Made by a program: the position numbers and the translations under genes. DNA of 20,226 nucleotides from Fibrobacter sp. UBA4373 (lineage in GTDB: Bacteria; Fibrobacterota; Fibrobacteria; Fibrobacterales; Fibrobacteraceae): the NCBI GenBank assembly GCA_002390045.1, contig DGSB01000074.1, positions 1 through 20,226 of the forward strand, in the 5' to 3' direction. Shown here one piece after another: positions 7,282 to 13,380 of the stretch (position 1 is its first letter; the number at the start of each line of letters is the position of its first letter). A model generated the notes under the pieces. That model was not told where the DNA came from, ran no database searches, and saw only the letters and a program-made list of their open reading frames with translations.

Positions 7282-7767
7282 TTAATGTTTCTCCGTTTCG
7301 TGAATCAGATCCGCATAAAATTCTTTCGGGACCATTTTCGAAACATCTCCACCAAAATGAAGAATTTCGCGAACTGCGGTACTCGAAATTGCGGCAAATT
7401 GAGGATCGACCTGCAAAAAGACAGTTTCCGCTTCCGGAAAGAGCATTTGATTGTTCCAGGCGAGATTCCGTTCGGCTTCAAATTCCACCGAAGACCGAAT
7501 TCCGCGGACAAGGAACTTCGCCCCGGACTTTTTCATATAATCCACCGTCAAGCCGTCAAAAGAATCGACCGTCACATTTTTTAAGTCTGCGGTCGCTTTG
7601 GCAATAAAATGCATCCGCGTTTCTACCGTCAAAAGGGAATGCTTTAAAACATTCTTTCCGACGACAACGATCACACGGTCAAAAATCGCGCACGCCCTTT
7701 TGACAATAGCGAGATGCGCAACGGTAAAGGGATCAAACGATCCTGCAAAAACGGCTATACGATCCAT
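7282..7767 (-). CDS. coaD: Phosphopantetheine adenylyltransferase
   Basis: A 161-residue enzyme that adenylates 4'-phosphopantetheine to dephospho-CoA, the penultimate step of coenzyme A synthesis in the cytoplasm. The family start is MDRIAVFAGSFDPFT, so I used the ATG at 7767. The longer open frame to 7875 would add 36 unrelated residues and run into rsmD. The nucleotidyltransferase motif (T/H)xGH appears as TVAH (15-18), with Ala in place of the usual Gly while the catalytic His18 is kept. RGIRSSVEFEAE and the ISSTAVRE motif are present. The gene lies 10 bases after rsmD, a frequent neighbour of coaD in bacteria, and abuts the rhomboid gene. Confidence 0.95.
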   Translation of the reverse strand: MDRIAVFAGSFDPFTVAHLAIVKRACAIFDRVIVVVGKNVLKHSLLTVETRMHFIAKATADLKNVTVDSFDGLTVDYMKKSGAKFLVRGIRSSVEFEAERNLAWNNQMLFPEAETVFLQVDPQFAAISSTAVREILHFGGDVSKMVPKEFYADLIHETEKH

Positions 7768-7777
7768 AGCCTCAAAT

Positions 7778-8311
7778 TTACAAAGTTGCGGAAAAGAAGA
7801 CGAGAGAACTTTCGCCATAACGGCGAATCCGGCCTTCATTCGTCCATTCGGGAACGTTCCGCGAAGGAACTTCAAATACAGCCGTACCAGTCGGCTTCAG
7901 CAACTGCAAAAACGGTCGCAAATCCGGATACGCCTCTGTAAACGGAGGGTCCGCGTAAATCAGGTCAAAGCGTTCTTCCGAAAGGAACGCCTTTTGCAAA
8001 AAATTCTGCGCATCCGTTACGCACAAATGAAGTTTGCCGGAAGCGTCCAAGGACTTATAAGACGCAGCCAGAGAGCGCGCCTGCGCGCCGTTTTTTTCGA
8101 CAGCCGTCACGCTTTCTGCACCACGGCTTACCGCTTCGATGCCTACACAGCCCGAGCCTGCAAACAGGTCAAGCACGTGAAAGCCTTCGACATTCTGAAG
8201 GATATTAAAAAGCGCTTCGCGCGCCATCGCACCCGTCGGACGGGTTTTCGATGTCAAGGGCGAAGCGATTTGGCGGCCTCGGAACGTGCCGCCGGTAATG
8301 CGAATAGCCAT
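7778..8311 (-). CDS. rsmD: 16S rRNA (guanine966-N2)-methyltransferase RsmD
   Basis: A 177-residue SAM-dependent methyltransferase that modifies G966 of 16S rRNA in the assembling small subunit. It shows the family opening MAIRITGGTFRGRQIASP, the RPTGAMAREALFNIL segment, the SAM-binding motif DLFAGSGCVGIEA (48-60), an acidic residue after strand 2 (VEKN, 71-74) and the catalytic DPPF (121-124). Length is normal. It starts three bases after the PilN-like stop codon and is followed by coaD, the usual rsmD-coaD order. No clear Shine-Dalgarno box precedes the ATG, so translation may depend on coupling to the upstream gene. Confidence 0.95.
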   Translation of the reverse strand: MAIRITGGTFRGRQIASPLTSKTRPTGAMAREALFNILQNVEGFHVLDLFAGSGCVGIEAVSRGAESVTAVEKNGAQARSLAASYKSLDASGKLHLCVTDAQNFLQKAFLSEERFDLIYADPPFTEAYPDLRPFLQLLKPTGTAVFEVPSRNVPEWTNEGRIRRYGESSLVFFSATL

Positions 8312-8314
8312 TAA

Positions 8315-9337
8315 TTAATTCGAAGAGTAAACGACAAGGGTCATCGCTGTCGAAACGCCCTTCTTGCCAGCAGCGGTCATTTTGATCCGTTCAACACCTA
8401 CGCGGACAGGGCTCTTGGCAAGAGCTTCGACAAAGCTCAGCACCACCTGAAAATCCGCCTTCGTCGTTACGTTGTACGTATAGCTTTTGTAAACGCCAAA
8501 ATCTTCCACCTTCGGATTTTTAAGTCCCGAAAAGCGCAAGCGATTGTTCGCATCGAGTCCGCGAAGAGCATCGATTTCCTTGGAGACTTCGCCGTCCTTG
8601 ACAAACGGAGCAGCTCCCTGCATCGCTTCCGGCTTGGAATTCAAAACACCGTAGGCGGTGACCGCAGTCGCAGGAGCGTTTTCCGGCAGTTCCGGAGTCT
8701 TGAACTCGGAGCTTCCCATTTTTAAACGTTCCAGGTAATTGCGCTGAATCACCGGAGATTCCGCAACGCCACGAATAAAGTAATAGTTCGGAGCGGCGAA
8801 CATCAAGTCGGCAAAGCTCACGCCTTCCGGAGTCACGGCATTCACAAAGGCAAAGACCTGTGCCGCCATCGACTTTTGGAAGCAAAGCTTTTGCATCGGG
8901 AGAAGCGAAGCGTAATCATGACGTTTTTCGGCCTGGAAAATTCCCGGCTGAACCGCCTGGACGACACGCTCCGGAGAACTCTGCTGGGCACGGCGCACCG
9001 CAGCCGCTTCTTCTTCGGCACGACGGCTTGCGATGGTACCACCGGCAGTGGTCGTCTGGCCGGCACTGCGAGCATCCATCGTCGGGCCTTGACGGCTCGG
9101 ATCCGGAATTCCCAACGCATCGACAACCGGAGCCGGCAAAACGCCTTCAAGCGCATGCGGAACCCCGGCAAACTTCAAGATACCGAACAGGCCACAAACA
9201 ACCACGAGCACAGCCGCAGCCGCAATCAAAAGAGGAAGCTTGCTTTTTTTGGCAGCCGAAGTCGGAACAGCAGCCATCGGCGCCGTAGCGGCGGGAATGG
9301 TCTGCGACGCAGCTTCAATCAAGTTCAATTCAATCAT
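8315..9337 (-). CDS. PilN-like bitopic pilus/secretion assembly protein
   Basis: A 340-residue protein. The N-terminus MIELNLI resembles the short PilN N-terminal motif that in other systems docks on PilM. It is followed by an Ala/Pro/Thr-rich linker (10-30), one membrane helix (about 34-57), a long low-complexity Ala/Arg/Gln stretch (about 85-130) and a C-terminal domain of about 200 residues predicted to be periplasmic. The final segment, FQVVLSFVEALAKSPVRVGV, looks like the ferredoxin-like region of PilN/PilO/GspM proteins. At 340 residues it is much longer than a typical PilN (about 200) and may combine PilN and PilO roles. I chose the ATG at 9337, two bases after the pilM stop, because GAGGAG lies nine bases upstream. 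The open frame extends to 9379 but would overlap pilM. Confidence 0.7.
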   Translation of the reverse strand: MIELNLIEAASQTIPAATAPMAAVPTSAAKKSKLPLLIAAAAVLVVVCGLFGILKFAGVPHALEGVLPAPVVDALGIPDPSRQGPTMDARSAGQTTTAGGTIASRRAEEEAAAVRRAQQSSPERVVQAVQPGIFQAEKRHDYASLLPMQKLCFQKSMAAQVFAFVNAVTPEGVSFADLMFAAPNYYFIRGVAESPVIQRNYLERLKMGSSEFKTPELPENAPATAVTAYGVLNSKPEAMQGAAPFVKDGEVSKEIDALRGLDANNRLRFSGLKNPKVEDFGVYKSYTYNVTTKADFQVVLSFVEALAKSPVRVGVERIKMTAAGKKGVSTAMTLVVYSSN

Positions 9338-9339
9338 GA

Positions 9340-10242
9340 TTATGCACTCCTCAAAGCAACACCAATCGCCCCTGCGCAAGAAAGCACATGGCTTGCGCTT
9401 TCTTCATCCACCGGAAGTCGAATATCCGGGAAGGAATCCATTTGGGTAATCGGCTTGTCCCCAAGAGCCTTGCGGAGATTTTCCACAAAGAGAAGATCCG
9501 TCGCAAGTTCACCGCAAAGCATGTAGCGGTCCACTGCGGTTCCGTTTGCAGACGCCGCCTCTTCCACCTGCTTTGCAATATTTTCCGAAAGCTGGACATA
9601 AGCCTCTTCGCGTTCCTTGCCCGCCAGATCGAGAGTCGAACAGCAGCGCAAAGCACGAAGATCGTCCTTGGACGCCCACAAAAGCATCACACCCGTCACG
9701 TCCGCTTTAATGACGCACTGGAGTTTGTTATCGAGTGTGCCGCTAGCTTCCAAAAGATTCATCAAGGAGAGCGCATCGACTTCAAGGATCTTCGGAGCAA
9801 TCTGCTGGTTGCGGAATCCCTTACGGATTGAATTCACCCAGGCTTTCCGCATGGCGATCATCAGAACCGTGCGACCGAGTTCTGCAGAACCACCCAGTTC
9901 CACAAAATCCATCACATAGTCCGCCACGTTGGCGTTCACCAGGTTGCCCAAATACCACTGCAGGTATTCCCGCACGTTCTTCGCTTCGGGAGGTACAAAC
10001 AGCTGACGCACAACAGCGCGGAACGACGAAACGGTCAAAGAAACCGAGTCGATCTGCACGCCTTCATTTTCGGCAAGCCAAGTCTGTAAAGCCGCTTCGA
10101 AAGAAGAAACGTCATCCAGCGGATTCGTCTCTGTATTCAGAATAGCCGTTTTGACGACTTTCTTATCCTTGGGGTCATAAAGAGCCACCTTGAGAAGAAC
10201 TTCGCCCGCTTCAATTCCTAGATGTAACTTTGTATCGTCCAT
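9340..10242 (-). CDS. pilM: PilM-like actin-fold pilus assembly protein
   Basis: A 300-residue cytoplasmic protein of the PilM/FtsA-like fold. LHLGIEAGEVLLKVALYD (6-23) is the phosphate-1-like strand-turn, although the usual Asp is Glu. VKADVTGVMLLWAS-like strands (around 180-190) match phosphate 2, and the C-terminal LSCAGAIGVALRSA is the typical PilM ending. In type IV pili PilM binds the PilN N-terminus and links the inner-membrane platform to the motor ATPase. Here the next gene encodes a PilN-like protein and a PilB-type ATPase lies 5.6 kb upstream in the same direction. PilM-type binding motifs look weak, so nucleotide binding is uncertain. The start has no clear Shine-Dalgarno box. Confidence 0.78.
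   Translation of the reverse strand: MDDTKLHLGIEAGEVLLKVALYDPKDKKVVKTAILNTETNPLDDVSSFEAALQTWLAENEGVQIDSVSLTVSSFRAVVRQLFVPPEAKNVREYLQWYLGNLVNANVADYVMDFVELGGSAELGRTVLMIAMRKAWVNSIRKGFRNQQIAPKILEVDALSLMNLLEASGTLDNKLQCVIKADVTGVMLLWASKDDLRALRCCSTLDLAGKEREEAYVQLSENIAKQVEEAASANGTAVDRYMLCGELATDLLFVENLRKALGDKPITQMDSFPDIRLPVDEESASHVLSCAGAIGVALRSA
9347..9352 (-). promoter_or_regulatory. Strong Shine-Dalgarno box deciding the PilN-like start
   Basis: GAGGAG (9352-9347 on the minus strand) lies nine bases before the ATG at 9337, inside the last codons of the PilM-like gene. It is one of the few strong Shine-Dalgarno boxes in this run and argues for the inner start over the longer open frame. Confidence 0.7.
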
Positions 10243-10277
10243 AGTATCAAAAACTTACGTTCCTATTTCCCTTAAAA

Positions 10278-10676
10278 CTAGTCAAAAATCACAAAGGTGA
10301 GAATCTTTTCCGCTTTTTTCTTCCCGATTCCGGAGACTTTTTTCAGGTCCGCGGGGCCAGAAAAGCGTCCATGCGCTGTCCGATAGGCGACAATTTTCTC
10401 GGCAAGCTTCGGACCAACGCCTTTGATGGTGCAAAGTTCCGATACGCTCGCCCGGTTGATGGAAAGCGGAAAATGTTCCCTAGGCTTCGCTTTGGACGGC
10501 GAAATCTCTGTTTTCTTTAAACGAGGCCTTTCTTTGGGAGACTCTTCCCGGGCCTGTTCCGCATACGAAAAAGTTTCGATCTGCGGCACAGGATCCCACG
10601 GGGAGAACTTGACCAAAAGTCCTAAGGCAAAAAGAAGTAGAGCTAATGTAAAGACCTTTTTCTCAGGCGCGTTCAT
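10278..10676 (-). CDS. ComEA-like membrane-anchored helix-hairpin-helix protein
   Basis: A 132-residue protein with an N-terminal membrane anchor (about 8-24), a charged Lys/Pro/Glu-rich linker (about 40-70) and a C-terminal double helix-hairpin-helix. SINRASVSEL (72-81) opens the domain, hairpin 1 is IKGVGPKLAEKIVAYR (84-99), and hairpin 2 is VSGIGKKKAEKIL (114-126). This is the ComEA architecture, which binds incoming double-stranded DNA in the periplasm during natural transformation. Its position two genes before the PilN-like gene and in the same run as a pilus-type ATPase fits DNA uptake. A general DNA-binding role is also possible, since many bacteria without known competence carry such proteins. 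It overlaps the end of pyrG by 14 bases, indicating coupling. Confidence 0.85.
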   Translation of the reverse strand: MNAPEKKVFTLALLLFALGLLVKFSPWDPVPQIETFSYAEQAREESPKERPRLKKTEISPSKAKPREHFPLSINRASVSELCTIKGVGPKLAEKIVAYRTAHGRFSGPADLKKVSGIGKKKAEKILTFVIFD

Positions 10677-12303
10677 CGGCCGCCTTCAACAGGCCGAGGA
10701 AAAGTGGCGCCGGATGCAAAAGGGAACTCTTCAGCTCCGGATGGAACTGGCAAGCCATGAAGAACGGATGGTCCGGAAGTTCCATAATCTGCATAATGTC
10801 TTCGTTTTTCGCCTTGCCCGAGAAAATGATGCCGCCCTTTTCGAGCTTTTCAACATAAGCCGGGTTGACTTCATAGCGGTGACGGAAACGTTCGCGGATT
10901 TCAGTGGATCCGTAAACCTTTTCGGCAAGGGAATCCTTACGAATGAGTACGTCATGACCACCGAGGCGCATCGTCGCGCCCATTTCCTTGATTTTGTCCT
11001 GGCCCGGCAAATAGGCGATGACCGGATCCTTTACATGATGCGACGGAGATTCGGTTTCCATCGTACCGGCATCCTTCATGCCGCAGACGTGACGGGCAAA
11101 TTCCACCACCGCGAGCTGCATGCCGTAACAAATTCCGAGGAACGGAATCTTGTGTTCGCGCACATACTGGATCAGAACGATCTTCCCTTCAATGCCACGC
11201 GTACCGAAGCCGCCCGGGATGATGACCGCATCGATTCCCTGCATATCCGCTTCGACTTCTTCCGGATGCTGTTCCAGCTTTTCCGTATCGATCCAACGGA
11301 TTTCCACATGCACATCGAGATGCGCTGACACATGGTTCAACGATTCGACAATACTTGCATAGGAATCTTCAAGGCGCGTGTACTTGCCACCGATCGCCAC
11401 ATTCAAAACCTTACGCGGGTTTATGTCGTTGCGATTCATGGTATCGACCAGACGGCTCCACGTATCCAGTTTCGGAGGTGCGTAAACGCGAAGCTTCTTC
11501 AGAAGGATTTCCGGGATGCCTTCCTTGTCGTAAACGAGAGGACATTCATAAACGTGCTTGACGTCCACACCGGAAATCACATGGGATGCCGGCAAGTTGC
11601 AGAACAGGCCAATCTTTTCCTTGATGTGCGGTTTCAGGAATTCTTCACAACGGGCAATGATAATGTCCGGATAGATTCCGCGTTCATTCAATTCGCGAAC
11701 AGACATCTGCGTCGGCTTGGACTTTTGTTCCTTGACTCCCGAAGGAATCGGCACATAGGTCAGATGCACGTACAGGCAATTTTCACTGCCGACTTCGTGC
11801 GAAAGCTGGCGGGCCGCTTCAATGAAGAACTGGTTTTCAAGGTCACCGACCGTACCGCCGATTTCAATCAGAAGCACATCCGCATTTTCCTTGTTCGCCA
11901 CTTCAAAGAAGTGTTCCTTGATTGCGTTCGTCACATGCGGAATGAACTGCACCGTATGACCGAGGTAATCGCCACGGCGTTCCTTTTCAAGGATCAGCTT
12001 AAAGACCTTACCCATCGTAAGGCTCCATTCCGAACGAGCCACAACATTCAGGAATCGTTCATAATGGCCAAAGTCCATATCGACTTCGCCACCGTCATCG
12101 AGCACGTATACTTCTCCATGTTCTGTCGGATTCATCGTGCCCGGATCCGTATTCAAGTAACCGTCGCACTTGACCGGAATCACTTTGAGACGATTCGAAA
12201 GAAGGGCGCCGATACTTGCAGCCGCCACACCTTTCCCAAGGCCAGAAATCACACCGCCCGTGACGACGATGAACTTTGTCTTTCCATTATATGTGTTTTC
12301 CAT
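10663..12303 (-). CDS. pyrG: CTP synthase
   Basis: A 546-residue enzyme, within one residue of E. coli PyrG, that aminates UTP to CTP using ATP and glutamine. The N-terminal amidoligase domain shows KFIVVTGGVISGLGKGVAAA (10-29), a P-loop-like segment, and LDDGGEVDMDFGHYERF (68-84). The class I glutamine amidotransferase domain follows, with PGGFGTRG (363-370), the nucleophile Cys392 in FLGICYGMQ, and His521/Glu523 in FHPE. Tyr replaces the more common Leu after the catalytic Cys, a mild change. The gene overlaps kdsB by 17 bases and the comEA-like gene by 14 bases. A kdsB-pyrG pairing is common in Gram-negative bacteria and links CTP supply to CMP-KDO synthesis. Confidence 0.98.
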   Translation of the reverse strand: MENTYNGKTKFIVVTGGVISGLGKGVAAASIGALLSNRLKVIPVKCDGYLNTDPGTMNPTEHGEVYVLDDGGEVDMDFGHYERFLNVVARSEWSLTMGKVFKLILEKERRGDYLGHTVQFIPHVTNAIKEHFFEVANKENADVLLIEIGGTVGDLENQFFIEAARQLSHEVGSENCLYVHLTYVPIPSGVKEQKSKPTQMSVRELNERGIYPDIIIARCEEFLKPHIKEKIGLFCNLPASHVISGVDVKHVYECPLVYDKEGIPEILLKKLRVYAPPKLDTWSRLVDTMNRNDINPRKVLNVAIGGKYTRLEDSYASIVESLNHVSAHLDVHVEIRWIDTEKLEQHPEEVEADMQGIDAVIIPGGFGTRGIEGKIVLIQYVREHKIPFLGICYGMQLAVVEFARHVCGMKDAGTMETESPSHHVKDPVIAYLPGQDKIKEMGATMRLGGHDVLIRKDSLAEKVYGSTEIRERFRHRYEVNPAYVEKLEKGGIIFSGKAKNEDIMQIMELPDHPFFMACQFHPELKSSLLHPAPLFLGLLKAADERA

Positions 12304-13018
12304 TTTGACTAACTTCCATTTGTTTCAAGATGGATTCAACCTTTTGTACATCGGACGGTAAGTCGACCGACGCCGAAAGGGATGTACAATAAACCATACG
12401 GATGGGACGTTTGCCCAAAATACGGAGCTGTTCCAAGGAACGCTCTTTTTCGAGTTCCGATTGAGGAAGGCTTGCAAATTCCTCGCGGGCTTCTGCCGAA
12501 TAGGCATAGACGCCGACATGCCGATACCACTTGCGCGGTTCGGGAGGGAGTTTGCGAATAAATTCCGTTGCATGGTCCGTGGAATCGATTTCCACTTTGA
12601 CCACGGAAAGACGGTCCCGATCTTCTTCTGCGAGCGGAGCTGCCACCGATACCCAGGAGCCCGGTTCTTCGGCAAGGGCTTTTGCCACATCGCGGAGCAT
12701 CTGAAGATCCGCAACGGGTTCATCTCCCTGCAAATTCACCACCAGGTCCAAGCCCAGCTTTTCAGCGGCTTCGCTGACACGGTCAGAGCCTGTGACGGCA
12801 GGGCCGGTAAGAACGGCTGTATAACCAGCCTCTTCTACCGTTTTAAAAATACGAATGTCGTCTGTAGCACAGACGACACTCTTAAAACACCCGGCGGCGA
12901 CAGCTCTATCTAACGTGCGAAGAATCATCGGCCGTCCGCAGATGGGGACGAGAGGCTTTCCCGGGAACCGGGAAGACGTGTACCGTGCGGGAACGACGCA
13001 ATGAACTGCTGATGCCAT
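12287..13018 (-). CDS. kdsB: 3-deoxy-manno-octulosonate cytidylyltransferase (CMP-KDO synthetase)
   Basis: A 243-residue cytoplasmic enzyme that activates KDO with CTP for the inner core of lipopolysaccharide. Visible motifs are PARYTSSRFPGKPLVPICG (10-28), the ATDD segment (51-54), TGSDRVSEA (76-84, where KdsB usually has SGTER-type residues), NLQGDEP (95-101), the RHVGVYAY block (166-173) and the C-terminal VDLPSDV (218-224). Length matches the family (E. coli 248). It indicates an LPS-bearing outer membrane. It overlaps pyrG, which makes its substrate CTP, by 17 bases. The gap to gatC is 20 bases, and no good Shine-Dalgarno box precedes the start. Confidence 0.95.
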   Translation of the reverse strand: MASAVHCVVPARYTSSRFPGKPLVPICGRPMILRTLDRAVAAGCFKSVVCATDDIRIFKTVEEAGYTAVLTGPAVTGSDRVSEAAEKLGLDLVVNLQGDEPVADLQMLRDVAKALAEEPGSWVSVAAPLAEEDRDRLSVVKVEIDSTDHATEFIRKLPPEPRKWYRHVGVYAYSAEAREEFASLPQSELEKERSLEQLRILGKRPIRMVYCTSLSASVDLPSDVQKVESILKQMEVSQNGKHI

Positions 13019-13038
13019 AAACTTTTAAATAAAAAGGT

Positions 13039-13323
13039 TTAGCCGATAACTTTTGGAATCACGAAGTGATCGTTTTCTACATCCGGAGCGTTCGCAAAAG
13101 CCTGTTCATGCGTGAACGACTGCTGCGGCACATCTTCGCGAAGAACCGTCGGAGCATCTTCGACACCCGTCATCGGTTCCACATTCGAAAGATCCAAAGC
13201 CTTCAAGTCTTCCATGTAGTGAAGGAGCTGGTCCAAACGACCGGAGAAGGATTCAATTTCCGCGTCAGAGATCTTCAAACGGGAAAGTTTTGCAATCTTC
13301 AAAATTTCTTCTTTACTGAGCAT
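13039..13323 (-). CDS. gatC: Asp-tRNA(Asn)/Glu-tRNA(Gln) amidotransferase subunit C
   Basis: A 94-residue protein, the small bridging subunit of the GatCAB complex that converts misacylated Glu-tRNA(Gln) or Asp-tRNA(Asn) to the correct amide form. The opening KEEILKIAKLSRLKISDAEI, the LDQLLHYMEDLKALDLSNVE helix (31-50), the MTGVEDAPTVLREDVP block and the closing DHFVIPKVIG are all typical. gatA and gatB are not next to it in this window, so the subunits are encoded at separate loci. An AAAAAGG-type Shine-Dalgarno box lies seven bases upstream. The 57-base gap before it is the largest break in the minus-strand run, so a new transcript may begin here. Confidence 0.95.
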   Translation of the reverse strand: MLSKEEILKIAKLSRLKISDAEIESFSGRLDQLLHYMEDLKALDLSNVEPMTGVEDAPTVLREDVPQQSFTHEQAFANAPDVENDHFVIPKVIG

Positions 13324-13330
13324 GTCTTAA

Positions 13331-13360
13331 CCTTTTTAAGATTTTAATCCTTATTAAAAT
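13331..13360 (-). promoter_or_regulatory. AT-rich inverted repeat and Shine-Dalgarno box upstream of gatC
   Basis: ATTTTAAT (13341-13348) and ATTAAAAT (13353-13360) form a perfect 8-base inverted repeat with a 4-base spacer in the pcrA-gatC gap. On the minus strand it is followed by AAAAAGG seven bases before the gatC ATG. The repeat contains a TAAAAT that could act as a -10, but I see no convincing -35. It could be an operator, part of a promoter, or simply AT-rich spacer. Confidence 0.3.
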
Positions 13361-13380
13361 AGAAAACTCGGAGTCAGATG

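Noticed and set aside
7768..7875. 36-residue N-terminal extension of coaD
   Set aside because: The extension overlaps rsmD and precedes the canonical CoaD start; no CoaD carries such a segment to my knowledge.
11332..12312. 326-residue open frame opposite pyrG (and the 301-residue frame at 10423-11328)
   Set aside because: These mirror a highly conserved enzyme gene. Their composition is Arg/His/Phe-rich and no motif is seen.
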